Positions 47,361 through 55,245 of a stretch of 64,000 nucleotides of DNA are shown here, one piece after another (within the stretch, counting starts at the first letter, position 1; each line of letters starts with the position of its first letter). Made by a program: the position numbers and the translations under genes. Below the pieces are notes generated by a model, which had not been told where the DNA came from, did not search any database, and saw only the letters and a list, made by a program, of their open reading frames with translations. Source of the DNA: Phytomonospora sp040655735 (lineage in GTDB: Bacteria; Actinomycetota; Actinomycetes; Mycobacteriales; Micromonosporaceae); the NCBI RefSeq assembly GCF_040655735.1, contig NZ_JBFAKK010000001.1:248001-312000 (forward strand), in the 5' to 3' direction.

Positions 47361-48926
47361 TCAGCAGTGGCCCGGCTTGCGCCAGGAGCATTCCAGGTCG
47401 GCCGAGGCGGTGTCCTCGGGGATCGACGCGGTCGCCGCCATTGCTGACGCGCCGGTGGTGTGGGCGGCCAGGGCGACGGCGATCTTGTCCTCGATGTCCT
47501 TCACCGATGAGGCGAGGTAGTCGTTGGTGACCACGCTGAACACGAGCTGCCGCCCGTCGGCGTCGGTGACGTAGCCGGACAGCCCCGAGACTCCGGTGAG
47601 CGAGCCGGTCTTGGCGCGCACGTTGTTCTTCGCGGGTGTGTTGCACATGCGGGTGCGCAGGGTGCCGCCGACGAAGCGCTCGGCGTTGCAGGCCACCGGC
47701 AGCGAGGCGTACCAGTCGTCGTACCAGGGCTCGTCGCGGACGCCGACGAGGAGGCGGGCGATATCGAGCGCGGGGATGTCGTTGCGGCGGGACAGGCCCG
47801 AGCCGTCGGCCTGGCGCAGCCTGGCGACATCCATCCCCTGGGTGGCGACGAAGGAGCGGACGGCGGCGAGTCCGGCGCTCCACGTGCCGGAGCCGGAGAC
47901 CTCGCGGCCGACGGCCTTGACGAGGGTCTCGGCGTGGCCGTTGTTGGACAGTTTCATGAACGGGATCATCAGCTCCGACAGCGTCATCGACTCGTGCGCG
48001 GCCAGCGAGCGGGCGCCCTCGGGTGTGGCCGTGCCGAGCTCGTCCTTGCCGAGAACCTTGACGCCGTGCGCCTTCAGGGCGCGGCGGAAGACGTCGGCGG
48101 CGAGTCCGGTCGGTTCCCACACCGAGACCCACTCGGTGGTCGCCGAGGCGCCGACGGGGATCTGGCCGGAGATGACGATCTGGTTCGATCCGTGCTCGCG
48201 GGAGATGCCGAGGGTGTCGGTCTGCCCGGCGGGCACCGTCTTGCCGTCGTTGACGATCTCGACGTAGCCGTTGGCGGGCTCGACGGTGAACACCGGCGCG
48301 TCGCCGGGTTCGGCTCCGGGGGTGGCGCTCACGACGACCGTCCCGGCGTCGTAGTCGGTGTCGGGGGCGACGGTCAGCGCCGAGATCTGCGCGGCGTAGT
48401 AAGCGCTCTCATCGTCGGCGGCCCAGTCGCTTCCGTTGCGCTGGGCGTCGTAGGCGGTGTCGTCGGCGACGAGTTTGCCGGTGACGGTCCTGATCCCCGT
48501 GGCCGCGATCGCGGCGGCGAGTTCGTCGTAGTCGGCGGCGAGCGTGGTGGGGTCGCCCGAGCCGCGCAGGTAGAGGTCGCCGGCGAGGACCGAGCCGTAC
48601 TTCTTGGCGGTGGCGGCGACATCGGTGACGAAGCGATGGTCGGCGCCCAGGTAGTGCATGGCCGCCGAGGCGGTGAGCAGCTTGGTGTTCGACGCGGGGA
48701 TTCCACGCGTGCGGCCGTTGCGGTCGTAGAGGACCTCGCCGGTGTTCGCGTCGGCGACGACGACCCCGACCTGGGAGCCGTCGAGACGGGGGTCGGTGAG
48801 GACGGCGTCGAGCGTGCGGGCGAGTTCGGCGTCGGCGGCTTCGTGGGCGATGGCCGTTCCGGTGACGGTGACGGCGCCGGCGAGGACCGCCGCGGCGGCC
48901 AGCAGGGCGATGGTGCTTCTCTTCAT
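47361..48926 (-). CDS. dacB: D-alanyl-D-alanine carboxypeptidase/endopeptidase, PBP4 (S13) family
   Basis: 521 residues. Signal peptide about 1-28. The penicillin-binding motifs are S79-N-T-K82 (IPASNTKLL), SNN (MKLSNNGHAE) and KTG (RAKTGSLTG). The insert between SxxK and SxN is about 230 residues, typical for PBP4. Extracytoplasmic; it trims D-Ala and may cleave cross-links in peptidoglycan. C-terminal tail of about 40 residues ends ECSWRKPGHC, two Cys probably forming a disulfide. It stands alone, convergent with the lyase gene. Confidence 0.95.
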   Translation of the reverse strand: MKRSTIALLAAAAVLAGAVTVTGTAIAHEAADAELARTLDAVLTDPRLDGSQVGVVVADANTGEVLYDRNGRTRGIPASNTKLLTASAAMHYLGADHRFVTDVAATAKKYGSVLAGDLYLRGSGDPTTLAADYDELAAAIAATGIRTVTGKLVADDTAYDAQRNGSDWAADDESAYYAAQISALTVAPDTDYDAGTVVVSATPGAEPGDAPVFTVEPANGYVEIVNDGKTVPAGQTDTLGISREHGSNQIVISGQIPVGASATTEWVSVWEPTGLAADVFRRALKAHGVKVLGKDELGTATPEGARSLAAHESMTLSELMIPFMKLSNNGHAETLVKAVGREVSGSGTWSAGLAAVRSFVATQGMDVARLRQADGSGLSRRNDIPALDIARLLVGVRDEPWYDDWYASLPVACNAERFVGGTLRTRMCNTPAKNNVRAKTGSLTGVSGLSGYVTDADGRQLVFSVVTNDYLASSVKDIEDKIAVALAAHTTGASAMAATASIPEDTASADLECSWRKPGHC

Positions 48927-48993
48927 CCGCTGATGCTGGCAGGGAGATTTTCTCCGGGCAAGGGCCGGTCGGGCGACATCTTCGCGACGGTGC

Positions 48994-49500
48994 TCAGGTC
49001 CGCGGTCTCTCGGCGTGGGAACGCATCGCGCGATCGAGGTCGCGCGCGAGCGAAGCGCGGACGAGGCCCCGGGCTCGCAGGCGGCGAAGGTCGGCGCGGT
49101 TGTCGTACATCAGCTGCACGTGGAAGTAGTTGACGTACTCCAGCCAGGCGAACAGCGCGAACGCCAGTCCCGGGATGGAGGACCGGCCCGGCGTGCCCAC
49201 CGTCGACCAGACGGCGAGGACGGTTCCGGCGAACAGGAGCGGCGGGTTCGCCACCCGCAGGAGCCTGAACACGGCGACACCGGGGAGACGGCGCCGCCCG
49301 GCCGACAGTTGCCGCAGTTTGGCGACCCAGTATCCGGTGCCCTGGAGAAGCAGGATCGCGACGAGGGCGAAGCCGACGACGTTCGCCGCCGACGGGGGGA
49401 AGCCGGCCACGCCGAACCACACCCACGCCTGGAGCGGGATGTTGACCAGCTCCAGGGTCGCCAGCGAACGCAGGCGACGGTGGACCGGTGATCTCGGCAC
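48994..49500 (-). CDS. Four-helix integral membrane protein, unknown
   Basis: 168 residues with hydrophobic helices near ELVNIPLQAWVWFGVAG, VVGFALVAILLLQGTGY, LLFAGTVLAVWSTVG and IPGLAFALFAWLEYVNYFHV, and an Arg-rich C-terminus (RADLRRLRARGLVRASLARD). The histidine near the last helix and the N-terminal Arg cluster suggest inside-positive topology. I do not recognise the family. Stand-alone between the PBP4-type and DUF1905 genes. Confidence 0.75.
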   Translation of the reverse strand: MPRSPVHRRLRSLATLELVNIPLQAWVWFGVAGFPPSAANVVGFALVAILLLQGTGYWVAKLRQLSAGRRRLPGVAVFRLLRVANPPLLFAGTVLAVWSTVGTPGRSSIPGLAFALFAWLEYVNYFHVQLMYDNRADLRRLRARGLVRASLARDLDRAMRSHAERPRT

Positions 49501-49654
49501 GGTGCCAGCCTAGGGTCGGCGGCGAAGGAAACCGCCGCCCGGGTGCCGGATCGGGCCGGACGGCCCCTGACCTCCCCGGATTCGTCCCCGCAGGGGCCGC
49601 CGGGCGCTAGATTCGACGCCACTTGCCGGATGAACAGCCTCGCCAGGAGTCCCG

Positions 49655-50104
49655 ATGCAGTTTCGAGCCGTCGTCCAGTCCTCCGGAAAGACCGCCACCG
49701 GGATCGAGGTGCCCGCCGGCATTCTCGACGCCCTCGCGTCCGGGAAGCGCCCCAAGGTCAAGGTGACGCTCGGCGACCACGTCTACCGCACCACCGTCGG
49801 CAGCCACAACGGCCTTGCCATGATCCCGGTGAGTGCCGAGGTGCGCGAGCAGTCGGGTGTCGCCGCCGGCGACGACATCGAGGTCGGCATCGAACTCGAC
49901 ACCGAGGTGCGCGAGGTGGAGGTGCCCGACGACCTCGCGGCGGCCCTCGATGCCGAACCGCGGGCGCGGGCCTTCTTCGACGGCCTGTCCTACTCGAACA
50001 AGCGCTGGCACGTGCTCCAGGTGACCGGTGCGAAGGCCGCCGAGACCCGGGCCCGTCGGATCGAGAAGTCGGTGTCGGCGCTCAAGGACGGACGCCAGCG
50101 CTGA
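49655..50104 (+). CDS. DUF1905 / YdeI-OmpD-associated domain protein
   Basis: 149 residues from ATG 49655 (AGGAG 6 bp upstream). The N-terminal DUF1905 beta domain (FRAVVQSSGKTATGIEVPAG, TVGSHNGLAMIPVSAEVREQ) is followed by a helical YdeI/OmpD-associated motif (ALDAEPRARAFFDGLSYSNK). Cytosolic, no catalytic motif known. Stand-alone gene. Confidence 0.85.
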   Translation: MQFRAVVQSSGKTATGIEVPAGILDALASGKRPKVKVTLGDHVYRTTVGSHNGLAMIPVSAEVREQSGVAAGDDIEVGIELDTEVREVEVPDDLAAALDAEPRARAFFDGLSYSNKRWHVLQVTGAKAAETRARRIEKSVSALKDGRQR

Positions 50105-50184
50105 CCGCCACCCCTGCCGTCCGGCCGGGAATGTCCCAGTGGAGTGAATCCCGCCCGGGTTTCGGCCGCGGATCATTGAACATC

Positions 50185-50208
50185 CCGAAACGTACTGGTA
50201 GCTTTCGG
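50185..50208 (+). promoter_or_regulatory. Imperfect dyad upstream of chitinase
   Basis: CCGAAA (50185-50190) and TTTCGG (50203-50208) surround a 12-bp centre that contains ACTGGT, matching one half of the DasR consensus (dre site) but not the other. It lies 36 bp before the start. A regulator site is plausible; DasR binding is weakly supported. Confidence 0.4.
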
Positions 50209-50243
50209 ATAACCGTAAACTTTCCTAATCCGTAGGAGCGGTA

Positions 50244-51143
50244 ATGCCCAAGTTACGCACGCTCGGCCTCCTCGTGGTCGCCGTCGCCGCAGGAGCCGCG
50301 GCACTCGTCGTCCCGACCGTCACCGCCTCGGCCGCGGCCGCCTGCGCGGCACCGTGGAGCGCCTCGGCCGTCTACGTGGCCAACAACGTCGCCTCCCACA
50401 ACGGCCACAACTGGCGCGCCAAGTGGTGGACCCAGAACGAGACCCCCGGCACCACCGGCGAATGGGGAGTCTGGGCCGACACCGGGACCTGCGGCGGCGG
50501 TGGCGATCCCGACCCGGACCCCACCGGCTTCGTGGTCACCGAGTCGCAGTTCAACCAGATGTTCCCCAGCCGCAACTCCTTCTACACCTACAGTGGACTG
50601 ACCGCCGCGATCCAGGCGTTCCCGGCATTCGCCAACAGTGGCAGCGCGACGGTCAAGAAGCAGGAGGCCGCGGCCTTCCTCGCCAACGTGTCGCACGAGA
50701 CCGGCGGACTGGTCCACATCGTGGAGCAGAACCAGGCCAACTACCCGCACTACTGCGACCCGAGCCAGCCCTACGGCTGCCCGGCCGGGCAGGCCGCCTA
50801 CTACGGTCGCGGCCCGATCCAGCTCTCGTGGAACTTCAACTACAAGGCGGCCGGCGACGCCCTCGGCATCAACCTGCTCGCCGACCCCTGGCAGGTCGAG
50901 CGCAACGCGGCAACCTCCTGGAAGACCGCGATCTGGTACTGGATGACCCAGAACGGTCCCGGCACGATGACCGCCCACAACGCCATGGTCAACTCCCGCG
51001 GCTTCGGTGAGACCATCCGCAGCATCAACGGCTCCCTCGAATGCAACGGCGGCAACCCCGGCCAGGTGCAGAGCCGGATCGACAAGTACCGCGCCTTCAC
51101 CGCCCTGCTCGGCGTCGATCCCGGCGCCAACCTCTACTGCTGA
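50244..51143 (+). CDS. Secreted GH19 chitinase with CBM5/12
   Basis: 299 residues. Sec signal peptide about 1-32, CBM5/12 about 34-83 (WSASAVYVANNVASHNGHNW, then WWTQNETPG), a GGGGDPDPDPT linker, and a GH19 catalytic domain about 94-299. The two catalytic glutamates are E152 (NVSHETGG) and E161 (HIVEQNQ), nine apart as in bacterial family 19 enzymes, and YYGRGPIQLSWNFNY is the substrate groove motif. It cleaves chitin outside the cell, with inversion. Codon 4 (50253-50255) is TTA. A perfect terminator follows. Confidence 0.96.
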   Translation: MPKLRTLGLLVVAVAAGAAALVVPTVTASAAAACAAPWSASAVYVANNVASHNGHNWRAKWWTQNETPGTTGEWGVWADTGTCGGGGDPDPDPTGFVVTESQFNQMFPSRNSFYTYSGLTAAIQAFPAFANSGSATVKKQEAAAFLANVSHETGGLVHIVEQNQANYPHYCDPSQPYGCPAGQAAYYGRGPIQLSWNFNYKAAGDALGINLLADPWQVERNAATSWKTAIWYWMTQNGPGTMTAHNAMVNSRGFGETIRSINGSLECNGGNPGQVQSRIDKYRAFTALLGVDPGANLYC

Positions 51144-51190
51144 TCCTCCGGCCGGGCGACGGTGACCTCCGTCCGTGCCCGGCCCCGAAC

Positions 51191-51220
51191 GGGCGGTCCC
51201 GGGTGTGCCCGGGACCGCCC
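51191..51220 (+). terminator. Terminator after chitinase
   Basis: GGGCGGTCCCGGG (51191-51203) and CCCGGGACCGCCC (51208-51220) are perfect 13-bp arms with a TGTG loop. The remaining bases to the M4 gene start (51493) contain only its promoter region; no other gene is seen in 51144-51492. Confidence 0.9.
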
Positions 51221-51492
51221 GCTCGCATGGGCGGCAGGAGTCCCCGCCGAAAAACCCCACCCCTCCGGTTCCTGTCGGTCCATATCGGACAGTCGCGCCG
51301 AGACCTCCCGAAAAGCCGGATCGACCTGGCGATTCACGCATCTGTCCGGACATCGACGCAGTTGGCCCGTCTCCATTCACTGAACGAGACGATGCGACCA
51401 TCCATTGACTTCCGTCGAACGGGCGACGAACTTCGGAGGACACCGGCCCCGGGTTCCCTGCCCGGGGCCACCGACGGAAGGAGCGCGTCCAT

Positions 51493-53058
51493 ATGCGACG
51501 CCTTATCGGCGCCGGGGCGGCCACTGTGCTCGCCACGGCGCTTTTGACCGCCGGGGCCATGTCCTACGCGGACGAACCCGGCGATCCCGCCGCCGGAGAC
51601 GTCCTCGGCATCGCCGCCGCGGCCGCCGACGGACTGGTCGCCCAGCGCGGCGAGGACCTCAAACTCGCCGCCGACGACACCGTCGCCCGGACCGGCGTCA
51701 GCCGGGCCCTCGGCCTCAACTTCGTCTCCTACACCCGCGGCCACGCCGGCCTCCCCGTAGTCGGCGGCGACTTCGTCGTCGTCACCGACGACACCGGCAA
51801 CGTCCTCTACACCCAGGTAGCCCAGGGTGAACCGATCGACGTGACCACGACCCCCAAGGTCACGGCCGACTCGGCGGAGAAGACCGTCGCCGCGCTGCTG
51901 GACGACCCGCAGGGCAGCCCCGAACTCGTCGTGCTCGCCTGGGCCAACCCGGCACTGGCCTGGGAGAGCGTCGTCGAAGGAACCGAGGACGGTGCGCCCT
52001 CGGTGACGCACGTGTTCGTCGACGCCCTCACCGGCGAGGAGATCACCCGCTACGACGAGGTCGCGGCGGGCACCGGCAGGACCTTCTACAACGGCCAAGG
52101 CGGTGACGTGACCGTCGGTACCTCCGCCGACGGCTCCGGCTACGCCATGACGGACCCGGCCCGCTCGGGCGTCAGCTGCGCCGAGGACGGCGGTTCGCCC
52201 CTCACCGACGACGACGACGTGTGGGGCGACGGCACCGGCACCGACCTGGTCACCGCCTGCGTCGACGCCATGTACGCGGCCGGCGTCGAGTGGGACATGC
52301 TCGCCGACTGGCTCGACCGCGACGGCTTCACCGGCGACGGCCAGGGCTTCCCGATGTACGTCGGGATGGACGCGGTCAACGCCTATTGGGACGGCGGCTC
52401 CACGACCTTCGGGCACTCGCAGGACGGACAGCGCCAGCTGACCCCGATGGACATCGTCGCCCACGAGCTCGGCCACGGCATCTTCCAGCACACGCCCGGA
52501 GGTTCCGGCGGCGGCAACGAGACCGGCGGGATCAACGAGGGAACCGGCGACATCTTCGGCGCCCTGACCGAGTGGTACGCAGCCCAGGCCAATGACGAGG
52601 CGCACGACCCCGGCGACTACACCGTCGGCGAGGAAGGCGGTCTCCTCAACCCCGGCGAGCCGATCCGCTACATGTTCGACCCCGCGCAGGCCGGCGACCC
52701 GAACTGCTGGACCGAGGAGATCCCGGGAACCGAGGTGCACGCCGCGGCCGGCCCGATCGACCACTGGTTCTACCTGCTGGCCGAGGGCACCGCGGCCGGC
52801 GGCGACGGCAAGCCCGGAAGCACGACCTGCGACGGCTCCACGCTGACCGGCATCGGCGTGGAGAAGGCCGGTCAGGTCTGGATGGGTGCGCTCAACGGCA
52901 AGACCTCCGGATGGACCTACACCGAGGCCCGCACCGCGGCGCTGAACTTCGCGGCCACCTCCGCGCTGTTCCCGACCTGCGCCGAGTACGACGCCACGAA
53001 GGCGGCCTTCGACGCGGTGACCGTCCCGGCAGAGGCGGATCCCGCCTGTAGCAAGTAG
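51493..53058 (+). CDS. Secreted M4 (thermolysin-like) metallopeptidase
   Basis: 521 residues from ATG 51493 (GGAAGGAG upstream). Signal peptide about 1-25, FTP/PepSY-type propeptide about 30-190, catalytic domain after it. Zinc motif H324-E-L-G-H328 (IVAHELGHGIFQHT), third ligand Glu in GINEGTGDIFG, and the transition-state His region (AAGPIDHWFYLLAEG). Extracellular endopeptidase after autoprocessing. Its own operon, ended by a terminator at 53079. Calcium-binding DDDD patches (LTDDDDVWGDG) are present. Confidence 0.95.
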   Translation: MRRLIGAGAATVLATALLTAGAMSYADEPGDPAAGDVLGIAAAAADGLVAQRGEDLKLAADDTVARTGVSRALGLNFVSYTRGHAGLPVVGGDFVVVTDDTGNVLYTQVAQGEPIDVTTTPKVTADSAEKTVAALLDDPQGSPELVVLAWANPALAWESVVEGTEDGAPSVTHVFVDALTGEEITRYDEVAAGTGRTFYNGQGGDVTVGTSADGSGYAMTDPARSGVSCAEDGGSPLTDDDDVWGDGTGTDLVTACVDAMYAAGVEWDMLADWLDRDGFTGDGQGFPMYVGMDAVNAYWDGGSTTFGHSQDGQRQLTPMDIVAHELGHGIFQHTPGGSGGGNETGGINEGTGDIFGALTEWYAAQANDEAHDPGDYTVGEEGGLLNPGEPIRYMFDPAQAGDPNCWTEEIPGTEVHAAAGPIDHWFYLLAEGTAAGGDGKPGSTTCDGSTLTGIGVEKAGQVWMGALNGKTSGWTYTEARTAALNFAATSALFPTCAEYDATKAAFDAVTVPAEADPACSK

Positions 53059-53078
53059 AAGCCCCACTGGTGCACCAC

Positions 53079-53108
53079 CCGGGGCCGCGTCCGTGAGCGC
53101 GGCCCCGG
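53079..53108 (+). terminator. Terminator after M4 peptidase
   Basis: CCGGGGCCGCG (53079-53089) and CGCGGCCCCGG (53098-53108) are perfect 11-bp arms with an 8-nt loop. Confidence 0.85.
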
Positions 53109-53200
53109 CTCCCGCCCGGGCGCGGGCAAGGTGCCGGATCCCGCGAGGCTATCGTCGTCGGGAACCGAGAACTCCGACATTTCGCCGAGACGGGGAGTCC

Positions 53201-54118
53201 ATGACGTCCACGCAGCCGATTCTCACCCGACGGGCGCTCCTCGGCGTTGCGGCTTTGGCGCCGCTGGCCGCATGCTCGGGCGAGAAGGCGCCGCCCGCCG
53301 CGACTTCCTCGGCCTCGCCGTCGGAGGCGGCGCTCGAACCGGCGCACGAGAGGCTCGCCGAACTGGAGCGGGAATTCGGCGCGCGCCTTGGTGTCTACGC
53401 CCTCGACACCGGCACCGGCGCGACCGTCGTCAACCGCCCCGACGAGCGCTTCGCCTTCTGCTCGACCTTCAAACTCCTCGCCGCGGCGGCCCTCGTCGGA
53501 CGCCATCCGATGTCCTATCTGGACACCGTCGTCGCGTACACCGAGGCCGACCTGCTCAAGCACGCTCCCGTCACCTCGAAGAACCTGGCCGGGGGCATGA
53601 CGGTCGGCGCGCTGTGCGACGCGGCGGTCCGCTACAGCGACGGCACGGCCGGCAACCTCCTGCTCCGTGAACTCGGCGGCCCGGCGGAGCTGACCGCCTT
53701 CACACGCGGCCTCGGCGACAACGTCACCCGGATGGACCGGATCGAACCCGACCTCACCGAGGCCACACCCGGAGACCCCCGCGACACAAGCTCGCCGCGC
53801 GCCCTCGGCGGGGACTTCCGGCGGATCGCGCTCGGCGAGGCGCTGCCCGCCGAACCGCGCGCCTACCTGCGGGACCTCCTCGAACGCAACCGCACCGGCG
53901 ACGCCCGCATCCGGGCGGGGGTACCCCCGGAGTGGACGATCGCCGACAAGACCGGCACCGGCGACTACGGGACGCTCAACGACATCGCGCTCGCCTGGCG
54001 TCCGCACGCCGCACCCCTCGTCATCGCGATCATGTCCAGTAAGGACGCCCGCGACGCCGAGTACGACGAGGCGCTCCTCGCCGAGACGGCGGCCTACGTG
54101 GCGGACACTCTCGGCTGA
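53201..54118 (+). CDS. bla: Class A beta-lactamase, lipoprotein
   Basis: 305 residues from ATG 53201 (GGGGAG upstream). Twin-arginine plus lipobox N-terminus (TRRALLGVAALAPLAAC, lipid Cys 25) places it on the outer face of the membrane. SxxK is S88-T-F-K91; the SDN position reads S146-D-G148, as in mycobacterial BlaC and several actinomycetes; the omega-loop Glu is E182 (RIEPDL) and KTG is in DKTGTGDYGT. It hydrolyses beta-lactams by acyl-enzyme with serine. No regulator is adjacent. Confidence 0.95.
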   Translation: MTSTQPILTRRALLGVAALAPLAACSGEKAPPAATSSASPSEAALEPAHERLAELEREFGARLGVYALDTGTGATVVNRPDERFAFCSTFKLLAAAALVGRHPMSYLDTVVAYTEADLLKHAPVTSKNLAGGMTVGALCDAAVRYSDGTAGNLLLRELGGPAELTAFTRGLGDNVTRMDRIEPDLTEATPGDPRDTSSPRALGGDFRRIALGEALPAEPRAYLRDLLERNRTGDARIRAGVPPEWTIADKTGTGDYGTLNDIALAWRPHAAPLVIAIMSSKDARDAEYDEALLAETAAYVADTLG

Positions 54119-54196
54119 ACGCGGGCCTTCCCCCGAAAGATCAGGCGTGGCAGGGTTGTCGAATCGATCATCATCCCCACGCCCCGAGGTGCAGAC

Positions 54197-55138
54197 ATGT
54201 CTCGACCCGTGACCCGCCGTGCCGCGATCACGGCGGGCCTCGCCGCCGCCGGATCCCTCGCCGTTCCAGCCGGTGCCGCCGCGAGCCCGCCCCGCCGCGA
54301 GGGCACGCTCCTCACCGCCGCGGCGCCCTCGCCCGTCCTCGGCGAGGACATCGACTACATCGCCTACCTCCCGCACGGGTACCACCGAGCCCGCCGCCGC
54401 TACCCGGTCGTCTACCTCCTCCACGGCCGCGGCGACGACATGACCGGCTGGACCAGGATCAAGTCCGTCCTCGACGAACTGATCGCCGCCCGCCGCATCC
54501 CTCCCGTCATCGCCGTCATGCCCGACGCGCCCTACAGCGAGGCCGGCGGCTACTACGTCGACTCCGCCTTCACCGGGATCCCCGCCGGGCGGCCCGTCGA
54601 GACCGCTTTCACCACCGACCTCATCGCCCACGTCGACGCCGCCTACCGCACCCGCACCGACCGGGCCTCACGGCTCGTCGGCGGCTACTCCATGGGCGGC
54701 GCCGGGGCGCTGCGCTACGTCCTGGCCCACCAGGACCTCTTCGCCGCCGCGCTCGTCCTCAGCCCCGCCGTCTACACCCCGGCCCCGCCGGCCGACTCGT
54801 CCGTCCGCGAGTTCGGCGCCTTCGGCGAGGGCGACCTGCGGTTCGCCGAAGAGGTCTACCTGGCCAAGAACTACCCGGCGCTGCTGTCCATCGTGGACAC
54901 CGCCGCGCCGGTCCACGTCTACGTCGCCGTCGGCGACGACGAGTGGCCCAACCCCGATCCCGCCGACTTCCGCCACGACCTCGACTTCGAGGCCGCCGTC
55001 GTGCACAACCACCTCAAGCGCACACCCGGCGTCAGCACCCAGTTCCGCGTTCTCGGCGGCGGACACGACTGGGACGTCTGGGCACCGGCGTTCGAGACCG
55101 GCCTCCCCCACCTGCTGGCCGCACTCGAACAGGCCTGA
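54197..55138 (+). CDS. Secreted alpha/beta hydrolase (esterase D-like)
   Basis: 313 residues. Twin-arginine-like signal (RPVTRRAAITAGLAAAGSLA, cut near AAAS). Esterase D (PF00756) features: YLPHGYHRARRRYPVVYLLH, nucleophile S165 in GGYSMGGAGAL, acid region VAVGDDEWPNP, and catalytic His in GGGHDWDVW. Probable substrates are acetyl or feruloyl esters on plant polysaccharide, since the xylanase follows in the same direction; this is inference. Could instead be a mycolyl-type or general esterase. Confidence 0.85.
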   Translation: MSRPVTRRAAITAGLAAAGSLAVPAGAAASPPRREGTLLTAAAPSPVLGEDIDYIAYLPHGYHRARRRYPVVYLLHGRGDDMTGWTRIKSVLDELIAARRIPPVIAVMPDAPYSEAGGYYVDSAFTGIPAGRPVETAFTTDLIAHVDAAYRTRTDRASRLVGGYSMGGAGALRYVLAHQDLFAAALVLSPAVYTPAPPADSSVREFGAFGEGDLRFAEEVYLAKNYPALLSIVDTAAPVHVYVAVGDDEWPNPDPADFRHDLDFEAAVVHNHLKRTPGVSTQFRVLGGGHDWDVWAPAFETGLPHLLAALEQA

Positions 55139-55201
55139 TCCGGCGGCGGCCGGCGCGGTTGACGCCGCCCGGCCGCCTCCCTAGGATCACGGCAAGCGCT
55201 G

Positions 55202-55215
55202 TGGGAGCGCTCTCG
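55202..55215 (+). promoter_or_regulatory. CebR/CelR-like operator before xylanase
   Basis: TGGGAGCGCTCTCG matches 12 of 14 positions of the known CebR/CelR box (TGGGAGCGCTCCCA) that controls cellulose and xylan genes in streptomycetes and Thermobifida. It lies 30 bp upstream of the xylanase ATG. The repressor itself may be outside the window; the LacI gene at 59962 is a candidate of the same family. Confidence 0.7.
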
Positions 55216-55245
55216 TCGGTGTCCGCACCAGCAAGGAGCCCTTCC

